Assembly (NCBI RefSeq): GCF_900169165.1
Contig: NZ_FXYY01000004.1
Span: 62,001 to 126,000 of the forward strand
Length of the DNA: 64,000 nucleotides
Origin: Brevibacterium linens ATCC 9172
Lineage (GTDB): Bacteria > Actinomycetota > Actinomycetes > Actinomycetales > Brevibacteriaceae
Direction: 5' to 3'
Part shown: one piece after another, positions 37,742 through 47,479 of the stretch
How the letters are laid out: each line of letters starts with the position of its first letter
Position numbering within the stretch: position 1 is the stretch's first letter
Program-made: the position numbers and the translations under genes
The notes under the pieces: model-generated
Databases searched by the model: none
What the model saw: the letters and a program-made list of their open reading frames with translations, nothing else
What the model was told of the DNA's origin: nothing

Positions 37742-37755
37742 TCGGTCCTCCAGAA

Positions 37756-37809
37756 GTGGTCGTGCAAGGTTGCGTGGTCGAGCAAGGTTGCATGGTCGTG
37801 CATGGCTGC
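37756..37809. repeat. Three 18-bp tandem repeats before deoC
   Basis: GTGGTCGTGCAAGGTTGC, GTGGTCGAGCAAGGTTGC and ATGGTCGTGCATGGCTGC lie end to end, 15 bases upstream of the deoC start. Each unit carries a short partial dyad (GCAA/TTGC). It could affect deoA-deoC expression or bind a regulator. Confidence 0.8.
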
Positions 37810-37895
37810 GCGTGCAGATGACGCGCGAAGTATCGTCAGGTCCAGCGTAGCGAGGCCAGCGGCCGCGCGGCAGTGCTGAGAGTGTGCGATTCGGC

Positions 37896-39185
37896 TCAGG
37901 TGATCGTGTCGAAGACGATCGACTCCGGCACCGAGGCGGCGTCCCCGCCGATCTCGACCGCGCCCTCCAGCGCTTCGATCGCCCGGTCGAATCGTTCCGG
38001 GGTGGCCGTGTGCAGTGTCATGAGCGGCTGTCCGGCCGTGACCGTGTCCCCGGGTTTCGCGTGGAGTTCGATTCCGGCCACATCCTGGACCGGGTCTTCC
38101 TTCCGCGCCCGCCCGGCACCCAACCGCCACGAGGCGACTCCCACCGAGAGCGCATCGAGTGAGGTGAGCACCCCGGAATCGGTCGCGGTGACGACCTCGG
38201 TGTGCTCGGCCACGGGCAGAGCGGCGTCCGGGTCGCCGTGTTGGGCGCGGATCATCTGCTTCCACTTGTCCATGGCGCGCCCGTCGGCCAAGGCGGCGCG
38301 GACGTCGACATCGGTCTTGCCCGCCAGGCGCAGCATCTCCTCGGCCAGGGCGACGGTGAGGTCGACGACGTCGGTGGGTCCGCCGCCGGCCAGGACCTCG
38401 ACGGATTCGCGGACCTCGAGAGCATTGCCGACGGTCAGACCCAAGGGTGTGGACATATCGGTCAGCAGCGCCGAGGTCTTCACCCCGGCGGCCTTGCCGA
38501 GCTCGACCATCGTCTCGGCGAGCGTGCGGGCCTTCGTCAGGTCCTTCATGAACGCTCCGGAGCCGACCTTGACGTCGAGGACGAGCCCGGAGGTGCCCTC
38601 GGCGATCTTCTTCGACATGATCGAGGAGGCGATGAGCGGGATGCAGTCGACCGTCGAGGTGATGTCGCGCAGGGCGTAGAGCTTCTTGTCCGCCGGAGCC
38701 AGACCGGATCCCGCCGCGCAGATGACGGCGCCGACGCCGTCAAGCTGTGCGACGATCGCCTCATTGCTCAGTCCCGCCTGCCACCCGGGAATCGATTCGA
38801 GCTTGTCCAGGGTGCCGCCGGTGTGGCCGAGACCGCGGCCGGAGAGCTGCGGGACGGCCACGTCGAAGACGGCGACGAGCGGGGCCAGGGGCAGGGTGAT
38901 CTTGTCGCCGACTCCCCCGGTCGAATGCTTGTCCGACGTCGGTTGGGTCAGGGACGAGAAGTCCATGCGCTCACCGGAGTCGATCATCGCCTGCGTCCAA
39001 TGCGCGATCTCAACCGGTGCCATGTCGTTGATGAAGATCGCCATGGCCAGGGCCGCCATCTGCTCTTCTGCGACGGCGCCGCGGGTGTAGGCGCCGATGA
39101 CCCAGTCGATCTGCTCCTTGCTCAGGGCCCGGCCATCGCGTTTGGCGGCGATGACGTCGACGGTGTCGAATGCTTCTACGCTCAC
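37896..39185 (-). CDS. deoA: Thymidine phosphorylase (pyrimidine-nucleoside phosphorylase)
   Basis: Phosphorolyses thymidine and related pyrimidine nucleosides. 429 residues, GTG start. The family signature [20 protein letters not shown] and the phosphate site [12 protein letters not shown] are present, as is the AVICAAG-type segment of the active site. The C-terminal barrel-sandwich domain ([19 protein letters not shown]) is complete. It follows cdd in the operon. Confidence 0.94.
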   Translation of the reverse strand: MSVEAFDTVDVIAAKRDGRALSKEQIDWVIGAYTRGAVAEEQMAALAMAIFINDMAPVEIAHWTQAMIDSGERMDFSSLTQPTSDKHSTGGVGDKITLPLAPLVAVFDVAVPQLSGRGLGHTGGTLDKLESIPGWQAGLSNEAIVAQLDGVGAVICAAGSGLAPADKKLYALRDITSTVDCIPLIASSIMSKKIAEGTSGLVLDVKVGSGAFMKDLTKARTLAETMVELGKAAGVKTSALLTDMSTPLGLTVGNALEVRESVEVLAGGGPTDVVDLTVALAEEMLRLAGKTDVDVRAALADGRAMDKWKQMIRAQHGDPDAALPVAEHTEVVTATDSGVLTSLDALSVGVASWRLGAGRARKEDPVQDVAGIELHAKPGDTVTAGQPLMTLHTATPERFDRAIEALEGAVEIGGDAASVPESIVFDTIT

Positions 39186-39294
39186 GGTCTCAATCCTTCG
39201 TTGTCGTCGAAATCTTCGTTGTCAGCTCAGCCGTCGCCTTCAAGGCCCTGCCGTCTCGTTCCGGCCACGACCGCCTCGGTGAGGGGACGATCGG

Positions 39295-39786
39295 TCAGTG
39301 CTTGGCCTCATGGTCGCGGCGTGCGGCGGCCAGGTGATCGGGTCCGAACGCCTCGGGCAGGACCACGGACATCGGCTCACGTCCGCTGGGCATGTTGATG
39401 ACGAGGTCGTTGCCGCCGTGTTCGAACAGCAGCTGTCGGCACCGTCCGCAGGGAACGAGGGTGTTGCCTTCCCCGTCCACACAGTCGAAGGCGACGAGGC
39501 GGCCGCCGCCGGTCATGAACATCTCGGAGACGAGCGAGCACTCCGCGCACAGAGTCACCCCGAACGAGGCGTTCTCGATATTGCAGCCGCCGACGATGCG
39601 CCCGTCGTCGACGAGACCGGCCGCCCCGACCGGATAGTTCGAATAGGGCACATAGGCCCGCGCCATCGCCCGCTTCGCTTCGGCCCGCAGCAGCTCCCAC
39701 GTGCCCTCACTGAGGTCCTCGGGGGCGACCGGGGTGGGTTCCTCGCTCCAAGCCGGGTCGGTCGGGTGAGGTTCGGGGACAGTCAT
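39295..39786 (-). CDS. cdd: Cytidine deaminase
   Basis: Zinc enzyme converting cytidine and deoxycytidine to uridines. 163 residues; VGGCNIENASFGVTLCAECSLV holds the Cys-Ala-Glu zinc/catalytic motif and PCGRCRQLLFE the two other cysteines. A 25-residue Pro-rich extension precedes the domain. It lies between the transporter genes and deoA, which fits use of imported pyrimidine nucleosides. Confidence 0.95.
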   Translation of the reverse strand: MTVPEPHPTDPAWSEEPTPVAPEDLSEGTWELLRAEAKRAMARAYVPYSNYPVGAAGLVDDGRIVGGCNIENASFGVTLCAECSLVSEMFMTGGGRLVAFDCVDGEGNTLVPCGRCRQLLFEHGGNDLVINMPSGREPMSVVLPEAFGPDHLAAARRDHEAKH

Positions 39787-39885
39787 GGGGAGACCTCTTC
39801 CTTCGGGTGGTGACTGTGGGGTGCTCGAGGGGTCGTGCCGGTTCGTCGGGGACGGTGGCTGACCGATCCGTCGCCGAGGCGGGAC

Positions 39886-41169
39886 TCACTTCACGTAGGG
39901 CACACCTTCCGCGGCCGGCGGGCGGACCCGACCGACGAATCCGGCGACAGCGAAGACGGTGACGATGTAGGGCAGCATGAGCAGCAGCTCGTTGGCCACC
40001 GGGGTGCCGATGGACTGCAGAGTGTTGCCGAGGCTCTTGGAGAAGCCGAACAGCAGAGCCGCCAGCAGCGCACCCTTCGGGTTCCATTTGCCCAGGATCA
40101 TCGCGGCCAGGGCGATATAGCCCTGCCCGGCCGACATCTCCTTGCCGAAGGCCAGTCCGGAGCCGACGGTGAAGAAGGCACCGCCGAGACCGGCGATGGC
40201 ACCGGCGAGCAGCGTATTGCGCACTCGGGTGAAGTTGACCTTGATGCCGACGGTGTCCGCGGCCTTCGGGTGCTCACCGACGGCGCGCATCCGCAGTCCC
40301 CACTTCGATCGGAAGACGAAGATCTGCAGGGCGATGACGACGACGTACATGATGTAGACGAGGATGTTCTGGTCAAACAGCACCCGCCCGAGCACCGGAA
40401 TGTCCGACAGCAGCGGGATCGGCAGATTCGGCAGCTTCTGCCGGGAGTTCCACAGTCCCGGGTCCTGGGTGAGCACCGTCGAGTACAGGAAGCTCGTGAT
40501 GCCGACGACGAGGACGTTGAGGACGACGCCGATGATGATCTGGTTGACCCAGTACTTCACCGCCAAGAAGGTGAGCACCACGGCGACGAGCGCCCCGGCG
40601 ATGGGGGCGGCGAGCAGACCCGCGTACGGGTTCTTCACCACCGAGGCGACGACCGCGGCGAGGAAGGCGCCGGCCAGCAGCTGGCCTTCGATGGCGATGT
40701 TGATGATGCCCGACCGTTCTCCCACGAGTCCGCACATGGCGCCGAAGATCAGCGGCACGGACAGTGCCAGGGCACCGGCGAGCAGCGTGGTCAGCGGGAT
40801 CACGCCACCGGATCCGCCGCCGGCCCAGGCGAGGAAGGACAGCACGAAGATGACGCCGAAGAGCATCGGGAACCAGGAGCCCGTGTCGATGCGCTTGATC
40901 GCCACATAGATCGACACGGCGGCCATGATGACGAGCAGGATGCCCAGCGTCAGCCCCGCCGCAGTCGAAGACACGGCGAAGTCGGGGATGGCGAAGAAGT
41001 CTCCGCCGGTGGCCACGCGGAAGGTCGTCTCTCCGTCACGGCCGATGAGGCCGAAGAAGACGAGCGAGACCAGCGCCAGGATCGTATAGACGATCGGGAA
41101 CTTCCAGGCGATCGGCGCAAGCGCCTTGACCTGGGTCGAAGGTGTCTTATCCATGGTCTGAGCGGTCAT
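39886..41169 (-). CDS. ABC nucleoside transporter permease 2
   Basis: 427-residue integral membrane protein of the BPD_transp_2 (branched-chain/ribose/nucleoside) family, with about 10 hydrophobic segments and the EGQLLAGAFLA motif. The 3' end lies next to a variant GCCTCGGCGA motif at 39871. It pairs with the other permease, upstream in the operon, in an uptake system of the NupABC / BmpA type. Confidence 0.9.
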   Translation of the reverse strand: MTAQTMDKTPSTQVKALAPIAWKFPIVYTILALVSLVFFGLIGRDGETTFRVATGGDFFAIPDFAVSSTAAGLTLGILLVIMAAVSIYVAIKRIDTGSWFPMLFGVIFVLSFLAWAGGGSGGVIPLTTLLAGALALSVPLIFGAMCGLVGERSGIINIAIEGQLLAGAFLAAVVASVVKNPYAGLLAAPIAGALVAVVLTFLAVKYWVNQIIIGVVLNVLVVGITSFLYSTVLTQDPGLWNSRQKLPNLPIPLLSDIPVLGRVLFDQNILVYIMYVVVIALQIFVFRSKWGLRMRAVGEHPKAADTVGIKVNFTRVRNTLLAGAIAGLGGAFFTVGSGLAFGKEMSAGQGYIALAAMILGKWNPKGALLAALLFGFSKSLGNTLQSIGTPVANELLLMLPYIVTVFAVAGFVGRVRPPAAEGVPYVK

Positions 41170-41170
41170 C

Positions 41171-42403
41171 TCAGTCCTCCTTCCGCTTGAGCACCGGTGT
41201 GGGCAACCGGAAGATCGACCTCACCAGCGGCGGGGCCGCGATGAGCAGCACGATGACTGACTGGACGACGAGGACGATGTCGATCGGCGTACCGGTCTGG
41301 GACTGCATGAGGTAACCGCCGGCCTTGAACGCACCGAAGAGCAGACCGGCGAGGAACGTCCCCAGCGGTTTCGACCGTCCCAGCAGGGCGACGGTGATCG
41401 CGTCGAAGCCGATCGACCCGCTGATGCCGCCGGTGAGTTTGTATTCGGTGCCGAGCACCTGGGCGGCACCGCCGAGTCCGGCCAAGGCGCCGGCGACGAT
41501 CATGACCGTCACAGTCACCTTGGACACGGAGATGCCGGCGGTCCGGGCCGCGTGCGGGTTCGCACCGACGGCCTTGAACTCGAAGCCGATCGTCGACCGC
41601 TCGAGCAGCCACCACACGAAGATCGTGGCGAGGATGGCGATGATGAAGCCGAAGTGGAGGCGGAACGGCGCAGGCAGCAGCAAGAACATCTGCGCGGAGT
41701 CATCGATGACACGTGATTGCGGGTTGGCCGAGCTCGTGTGCGTGAACCAGTTCTGCTTGAGCAGGTAGCCCAGTGCATACCCGGCGATCGAGTTGAGCAT
41801 GATCGTCACGATGACTTCGTTGGCGCCGGTGCGCGCCTTGAGCACACCGGCGATGCCGGCCCAGATCGCACCGCCGATGATGCCGCCGACGACTGCGACG
41901 AGCATGTGGACGACGGGAGGCAGCGGCAGCGCATAGCCGAGGAATCCGGCGATGGTCGCGCCGAGGATGACCTGGCCCTGACCGCCGATGTTGAACAGAC
42001 CGCAGCGGAAGGCCAGGGCGATGCCGAGACCGGTGAGGATGAGCGGGGTGCCCGAGACCATCGACTCGGTCAGGGGCCGGATGGCGCGTTCGGTGGTGCG
42101 TGCTTCCCAGTCGAAGACGGCTCCGCGGAACAGCGCCGAGTAGGCGTTGCCGACGGTCTGGAAGAGCGTGGCGAAGAAATCGCCGGGAGCGGCGAAGAAG
42201 TTCTCGGCCGCCGCGACGACCTCAGCGTTCGACACGGCGATGAGGACGCCGCCGAACAGGAGGGCGAGCACGATCGCCAGCAGCGAAACGAGCCATGAAC
42301 CCGACATGATCTGCTGCAGCAGGGTCTGTTCCTTGCCGTCTGCGGCCTCGGCCTTCGGCGGCGGTGCCGGCGAAGGAGCCGTCGGTGCGATATCAGTCGT
42401 CAT
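41171..42403 (-). CDS. ABC nucleoside transporter permease 1
   Basis: 410 residues; an N-terminal hydrophilic segment is followed by about 9 membrane helices. GLFNIGGQGQVILGATIAGFLGY is the coupling-type motif of this permease class. It overlaps the ATPase gene by four bases and ends one base before the second permease, so all three are tightly coupled. Confidence 0.9.
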   Translation of the reverse strand: MTTDIAPTAPSPAPPPKAEAADGKEQTLLQQIMSGSWLVSLLAIVLALLFGGVLIAVSNAEVVAAAENFFAAPGDFFATLFQTVGNAYSALFRGAVFDWEARTTERAIRPLTESMVSGTPLILTGLGIALAFRCGLFNIGGQGQVILGATIAGFLGYALPLPPVVHMLVAVVGGIIGGAIWAGIAGVLKARTGANEVIVTIMLNSIAGYALGYLLKQNWFTHTSSANPQSRVIDDSAQMFLLLPAPFRLHFGFIIAILATIFVWWLLERSTIGFEFKAVGANPHAARTAGISVSKVTVTVMIVAGALAGLGGAAQVLGTEYKLTGGISGSIGFDAITVALLGRSKPLGTFLAGLLFGAFKAGGYLMQSQTGTPIDIVLVVQSVIVLLIAAPPLVRSIFRLPTPVLKRKED

Positions 42404-44055
42404 TTGGTCTCCTCCGCCGAGGTGGTGGCTGAGTCGTCGTCCGCCGGGGTGGCGGTGGATGCGGAATCGGCCGAGGTGGCGACCGGTTCCGCATCGGCGG
42501 CCGGGGTCGCGGCACCATCGGTGCTCGTGCTGCCGGCCGTGGCTTCGAGGGCTTCGTCGGCGGGAACGCCGGCCATCATCAGGCCCAGTGCCTCACGAGA
42601 GGTCTCGGGTCCCACGATGCCGACGATGCGTCCGGCGTACATCACGGCGATGCGATCGGCGAGGCCGTAGACCTCGTCGAGTTCGGTCGAGACGATGATG
42701 CAGGGAGTGCCGGCATCGCGTTCGGCGATGACGCGCTTGTGCACGAACTCGATCGATCCGACGTCGAGTCCGCGAGTGGGCTGGCTGGCGATGAACAGTC
42801 GCAGGTCACGACCGAGCTCGCGGGAGAGCACCACCTTCTGCTGGTTGCCTCCCGACAGGGTCGCGATCGGGTCGACCACGCTTCCGAGGCGGATGTCGAA
42901 CTCGTCGACCTTCTTCTTCGCCTCTTCCGTGATGACCTTCGGTTTGAGATTGAGGCCCTTGGCATAGGGCTCACGGTCGTAGACGTCGAGGATCATGTTC
43001 TCGCGGATGGCGAACTCCGCGATGATGCCGTCGGTCGACCGATCCTCGGGAACGAATCCGATGCCCGCACCGAGGCGGCCCTTCACCGACTTCCCGGTGA
43101 GGTCCTTGCCGTCGAGGGTGATCGAGCCCAGACGGGGTTCGGTCACGCCGATGATCGTCTCGGCCAGTTCGGTCTGCCCGTTGCCCTGGACACCGGCGAC
43201 GGCCAGGATCTCCCCCCGACGGACGTCGAAGGACACGTCGTCGACGACGACGTTCTCGGCCTTGTCGACGACGGTGAGTCCGCGGACCTGGAAGGTGGCG
43301 TCGCCCGGATCGGCGGCGTCCTTCTCGGTCGTCAGGGACACGGCGCGGCCGACCATCTGGCTGGCCAGTTCGGTCTCGGTCGAATCCGGGGAGGCCTCGC
43401 CGACGATCTTGCCGCGGCGGATGACGGTGATCGCGTCGGCGATCGCGCGGACCTCGCGCAGTTTGTGGGTGATGAACACGATCGAGGTGCCCTGCTCTTT
43501 GAGCTGGCGCATGATCGAGATGAGTTCGTCGGTCTCCTGCGGAGTCAGCACGGCCGTGGGCTCATCGAGGATGAGGATCTCGGCGTCCCGGGACAAGGCC
43601 TTGATGATCTCCACGCGCTGCTGGGCGCCGACCGGCAGGTCCTCGATGAGGGCGTCGGGGTCGATATTGAAGTTGAAGCGCGACGAGATCTCTTCGACCT
43701 TCTTCCGCGCCTCGTTGATGTCGAGGAGTCCGAGGCTCTTCGTCGGTTCGTAGCCCAGCGCCACGGATTCGGCCACGGTGAACACGGGCACGAGCATGAA
43801 GTGCTGGTGGACCATGCCGATTCCCGCGGCCACAGCATCGCCCGGGCCGGAGAACTTCACCGGCTCGTCGTCGATGAGGATCTCTCCTCCATCGGCGTCG
43901 TAGAGTCCGTAGAGGACGTTCATCATGGTGGATTTGCCGGCGCCGTTCTCACCCAGCAGGGCGTGAATCTCGCCCGGCTGGATGGTGAGATCGATGTGGT
44001 CGTTGGCCACGAACGATCCGAACACCTTGGTCATCCCGCGAAGCTCGAGTTTCAC
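42400..44055 (-). CDS. Nucleoside ABC transporter ATP-binding protein (double ABC domain)
   Basis: 551 residues, GTG start, two ABC domains as in the ribose/nucleoside importers. Domain 1: Walker A GENGAGKSTMM, signature region LPVGAQQRVEIIKAL, Walker B ILILDEPTAVLTPQE. Domain 2: VAGVQGNGQTELAE in place of a typical Walker A, and LSGGNQQKVVLSREL. A 40-residue Ala/Asp/Ser-rich tail is not conserved in the family. It powers the two permeases that follow. Confidence 0.93.
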   Translation of the reverse strand: MKLELRGMTKVFGSFVANDHIDLTIQPGEIHALLGENGAGKSTMMNVLYGLYDADGGEILIDDEPVKFSGPGDAVAAGIGMVHQHFMLVPVFTVAESVALGYEPTKSLGLLDINEARKKVEEISSRFNFNIDPDALIEDLPVGAQQRVEIIKALSRDAEILILDEPTAVLTPQETDELISIMRQLKEQGTSIVFITHKLREVRAIADAITVIRRGKIVGEASPDSTETELASQMVGRAVSLTTEKDAADPGDATFQVRGLTVVDKAENVVVDDVSFDVRRGEILAVAGVQGNGQTELAETIIGVTEPRLGSITLDGKDLTGKSVKGRLGAGIGFVPEDRSTDGIIAEFAIRENMILDVYDREPYAKGLNLKPKVITEEAKKKVDEFDIRLGSVVDPIATLSGGNQQKVVLSRELGRDLRLFIASQPTRGLDVGSIEFVHKRVIAERDAGTPCIIVSTELDEVYGLADRIAVMYAGRIVGIVGPETSREALGLMMAGVPADEALEATAGSTSTDGAATPAADAEPVATSADSASTATPADDDSATTSAEETK

Positions 44056-44082
44056 TGCTTCCGGTTCTCCTCACAAACTTGA

Positions 44083-44118
44083 AAACTGCAGGGCCGAAAG
44101 AACTCGGCCCTGCAGTTT
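44083..44118 (-). terminator. Intrinsic terminator/attenuator between bmp and ATPase genes
   Basis: Perfect 15-bp arms (AAACTGCAGGGCCGA and its complement) with a 6-base loop, followed on the minus strand by TTTTC. It lies directly after the binding-protein stop codon, so it would let the lipoprotein be made in excess over the ATPase and permeases. Confidence 0.8.
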
Positions 44119-44129
44119 ATCCGACGAGC

Positions 44130-45197
44130 TTACTTCGGTGTGCTCTCCGACTCGACGACGAGGCTGCCGTCGATGATCTGCTTCTTCAGCTCTTCGACGT
44201 CCTTCTTCACGTCTTCGGGAACCTTGTCCTCGAAGTCGTGGTACGGAGCGATGCCCACACCTTCGTTCTCGAGCGTGCCGACGTAGGGCTCATTGGTGAA
44301 GTTGTCCTCGGTGCCTTCCTTGATGGTGTCTTCGACGGCCTGCGAGATCTGCTTGACCACCGAGGTGAGGATGATGTCGCCGTATTCGGTCGACTCGTAG
44401 CCATCAGAGTCGACCCACACGAGGTTGACGTCGCCGGCTTCCTTCGCCGCCGCTGCGGCACCGAGGCCGACGGGTCCGGCGACGGGCATGATGACGTCCG
44501 CGCCCTGCGAGATGAGCTGCTTGGTCAGTTCCTGGCCCTGTCCCTGGTTCTCGAAGTCACCGGAGAACGATCCGTCCTGCTTCTCCTTGTTCCAGCCGAG
44601 CAGCTTGACGTCCTTGTTGTTGTCCTCGTTGAACTTGTCCACGCCATCGGCGAAGCCGTCCATGAAGATCGTCACCGACGGAATCTGGATGCCGCCGAAG
44701 GTGCCGACCTTGCCCGACTCCGAGGTCGCGGCCGCAACATAGCCGGCCAGATACGCGGCCTCGGCGGTGTTGAAGACGACTGCCTTGGCGTTGTCGAGCG
44801 TCACCGGCTTGCCGTCGGCGTCGGAGAACGTGGAGTCGATGAGCGCGAAGTTGAGGTCCGGGTTCGCTTCGGCGGCTTCCTGGATCGTGTCCTCGAGGAG
44901 GAATCCGACGCCGAAGGTGAGGTTGCAGCCCTGCTGCACCATGTTGTCGACGTTCGGCCCGAAGTCCGCGTCGCCCTGCGATTCGGCGAGCTTCTCTTCG
45001 ATTCCCAGGTTCTTCTTCGCGCTCTCCATACCTTCCCGACCGGACTGGTTGAAGGACTGGTCGTCCCAACCGCCGGAGTCGGAGACCATGCAGGCGAGGT
45101 AGTCGGAGCCGGATTCGCCTCCTTCACCTGAACCACAGGCCGAGAGGACGAGGGCGGATGCGGCGATCATCGACACCGCTGAAGCGAGCTTCTTCAC
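44130..45197 (-). CDS. BMP-family nucleoside-binding lipoprotein
   Basis: 355 residues from the GTG at 45195-45197. The signal sequence ends in the lipobox LSAC, so it is anchored outside the membrane. The body is the BMP/Med family fold (CMVSDSGGWDDQSFNQSGREGM at the start, NTAEAAYLAGYVAA, WNKEKQDG, MPVAGPVGLGAAAA), the same as nucleoside-binding PnrA and BmpA. It is the first gene of the nucleoside operon. Confidence 0.93.
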   Translation of the reverse strand: MKKLASAVSMIAASALVLSACGSGEGGESGSDYLACMVSDSGGWDDQSFNQSGREGMESAKKNLGIEEKLAESQGDADFGPNVDNMVQQGCNLTFGVGFLLEDTIQEAAEANPDLNFALIDSTFSDADGKPVTLDNAKAVVFNTAEAAYLAGYVAAATSESGKVGTFGGIQIPSVTIFMDGFADGVDKFNEDNNKDVKLLGWNKEKQDGSFSGDFENQGQGQELTKQLISQGADVIMPVAGPVGLGAAAAAKEAGDVNLVWVDSDGYESTEYGDIILTSVVKQISQAVEDTIKEGTEDNFTNEPYVGTLENEGVGIAPYHDFEDKVPEDVKKDVEELKKQIIDGSLVVESESTPK

Positions 45198-45558
45198 GTT
45201 TTCTCTTTTCTGATACAGACAGTGCACACGGATGAGGGCGCTGTCTGCCCCTACCGAAGATGTGAAACCACTGGACGAACTGTCATATTTTGATGAGTTT
45301 CGGTCAGTCTAATGCACCGAAGTCGTTTCGGCGGCTCCGCTAGCACCTCAATCACGGACACCGATATGAAAAAGAAATATTCCGTCACGCACGGCCGTTC
45401 GCGGTCCGCAATGCGAACGCACAGACCTCCATCTTTGAGACAGTCGACCGTGGCGCGGAGACCGCCTGCCGACACAGAGCAGACACTCCGCTGGGGCACA
45501 GAGCAGAGCCCCAGCAGTGGCCGGGACCCGGTCATCGTGAACTAGGCTAGGGAGCGCT
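45198..45558. other. Divergent promoter region of the nucleoside operon and the ABC-F gene
   Basis: About 360 bases without a convincing gene. A patch around 45270-45300 is AT-rich and, on the minus strand, contains a possible -35/-10 pair (TTAGAC, AATATG) for the binding-protein gene. Short open frames here have no family resemblance. Confidence 0.4.
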
Positions 45559-47415
45559 ATGGCACATCTCCTCGGGGCAGAAGCCCTCCACCTCGAATAT
45601 CCCACGCGCGTCGTCTTCGACTCCGTCACCCTCGGCGTCGAGTCCGGCGACATGATCGGCATCGTCGGCCGCAACGGCGACGGCAAGTCGAGTCTGCTCG
45701 GCATGCTCGCCGGCACCATCGAACCCGATTCCGGACGCGTGACCTATCGCGGCGGTCTGCGTCTGGGCATGCTCGGCCAAAGCGATGACCTCGATGACGA
45801 AGCGACCGTGGGCTTCTCCGTCGTCGGCGATGCCGCCGATCACGAATGGGCGGCCGATCCGCGGGCCCGTGACATCATCTCCGGACTCATCGCCGATCTC
45901 GATTGGGATGCGCAGATCTCCTCGCTCTCCGGCGGTCAGCGCCGCCGGGTGGCCCTGGCGGCGCTGCTCATCGGCGATTGGGACATGATCATCCTCGACG
46001 AGCCGACGAACCATCTCGACGTCGACGGCATCGCATGGTTGGCCAAGCATGTGCGCGGCCGGTGGCCGAAGAACGCCGGAGCCCTGCTGCTGGTCACCCA
46101 CGACCGGTGGTTCCTCGACGAGGTGTGCACGAAGACCTGGGAGGTCCACGACCGCATCGTCGAGCCCTTCGAAGGCGGTTATGCCGCCTACGTCCTCCAG
46201 CGCGTCGAACGCGACCGGATCGCTGCCGCCACCGAGGCGAAGCGACAGAATCTCATGCGCAAGGAACTCGCATGGCTGCGGCGCGGCGCACCCGCTCGGA
46301 CGTCGAAGCCGAAGTTCCGCATCGAGGCGGCCAACCAGCTCATCGCCGACGTGCCCGAGGTCCGCAATCCGATCGAGTTGAAGAAGATGGCCACGGCCCG
46401 CCTGGGCAAGGACGTCGTCGATCTGCTCGACGTGTCCAAGCACTTTGGTGAGACCACGATCCTCGACGATGTCACCTGGCGTATCGGTCCCGGCGAACGC
46501 ACCGGAATCCTCGGCCCCAACGGCGCCGGGAAGTCGACCCTGCTGGGTCTGATCTCGGGAGAGATCGACCCCGATGCCGGACGGGTCAAGCGCGGCAAGA
46601 CCGTGCAGATCGGCGTGCTCGATCAGCAGTTCAAGGATCTGGCCCGGATCGCCGACTCCCGTGTGCGCGAAGTCCTCGCCGAGTCGAAGACGTCGTTCAC
46701 CATCGAAGGCAAGGACTTCACCCCGGCTCAGCTGCTCGAACGGCTCGGCTTCGCGAAGGAACATCTGTCCGCACGGGTCAAGGAGCTCTCCGGCGGACAG
46801 AAGCGCCGCCTCCAGCTTCTGCTGCTGCTCATGGCCGAACCCAATGTCATCATCCTCGATGAGCCGACCAACGACGTCGATTCGGACATGCTTGCGGCCA
46901 TGGAGGATCTCCTCGATTCCTGGCCGGGCACCCTCATCGTCGTCTCCCACGACCGGTACCTGCTGGAGCGCGTGACCGATCAGCAGTACGCGATCCTCGA
47001 TCACGGACTGCGCCATGTTCCCGGCGGCGTCGAGGAGTACCTGCGACTGCGAGCCGAAGAGGAACGCCGGGGTGCCGCCGGTTCGAACAAGGCGTCCGGC
47101 AGTTCGAACGGGGCCGCGACGGGAGCCGGCGGGGACGGTTCCGGTGGGGCCGCCTCGGCGAGCGAGGGAGTGACGTCGGCTCCGAAACTGTCCGGTGCGG
47201 AAGCCCGGGCGGCGAAGAAGGAAGTGTCCGCGATCGAACGGCGGATGGACAAGCTGAACAATCAGATCGCGCAGAAGCACGAGGAGATGGCCGCCCACGA
47301 CCAGACCGACTTCGAAGGACTGGCTGAGCTCACGGCAGCGATCCGCGAGTCCCGGGACGAACTCGACGAGCTCGAGATGCGCTGGCTCGAAGCGTCCGAG
47401 GCGCTGGAAGCCTGA
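45559..47415 (+). CDS. ABC-F family ATPase (Uup-like)
   Basis: 618 residues, two ABC domains and no membrane helices. Walker A GRNGDGKSSLL and GPNGAGKSTLL, signatures LSGGQRRRVALAAL and LSGGQKRRLQLLLLL, Walker B ILDEPTNHLD and ILDEPTNDVD. The C-terminus is a coiled coil (about 545-617) after a Gly/Ala/Ser linker with a GCCGCCTCGGCGA copy, the Uup plan. ABC-F proteins act on ribosomes; Uup is tied to DNA-repair and translation phenotypes. It is not adjacent to resistance genes. Confidence 0.92.
   Translation: MAHLLGAEALHLEYPTRVVFDSVTLGVESGDMIGIVGRNGDGKSSLLGMLAGTIEPDSGRVTYRGGLRLGMLGQSDDLDDEATVGFSVVGDAADHEWAADPRARDIISGLIADLDWDAQISSLSGGQRRRVALAALLIGDWDMIILDEPTNHLDVDGIAWLAKHVRGRWPKNAGALLLVTHDRWFLDEVCTKTWEVHDRIVEPFEGGYAAYVLQRVERDRIAAATEAKRQNLMRKELAWLRRGAPARTSKPKFRIEAANQLIADVPEVRNPIELKKMATARLGKDVVDLLDVSKHFGETTILDDVTWRIGPGERTGILGPNGAGKSTLLGLISGEIDPDAGRVKRGKTVQIGVLDQQFKDLARIADSRVREVLAESKTSFTIEGKDFTPAQLLERLGFAKEHLSARVKELSGGQKRRLQLLLLLMAEPNVIILDEPTNDVDSDMLAAMEDLLDSWPGTLIVVSHDRYLLERVTDQQYAILDHGLRHVPGGVEEYLRLRAEEERRGAAGSNKASGSSNGAATGAGGDGSGGAASASEGVTSAPKLSGAEARAAKKEVSAIERRMDKLNNQIAQKHEEMAAHDQTDFEGLAELTAAIRESRDELDELEMRWLEASEALEA
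47149..47162 (+). repeat. GCCGCCTCGGCGA dispersed motif, copy in ABC-F linker
   Basis: Read as Ala-Ala-Ser-Ala-Ser in the linker before the coiled coil of the ABC-F protein. Confidence 0.65.
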
Positions 47416-47479
47416 GGGTTCGAGGCGACGAACGACGATAACGCGGGACGACGGACCAGTCGAAGCCGAGGAGACGACG

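Noticed and set aside
39835..41190. 450-residue plus-strand open frame opposite the nucleoside permease
   Set aside because: Antisense shadow of a high-GC membrane protein gene; rich in His, Glu, Asp and Arg with no domain.
45251..45535. Small minus-strand gene in the divergent gap
   Set aside because: 94 residues, Cys/Arg-rich, no ribosome site or family resemblance; lies in a promoter region.
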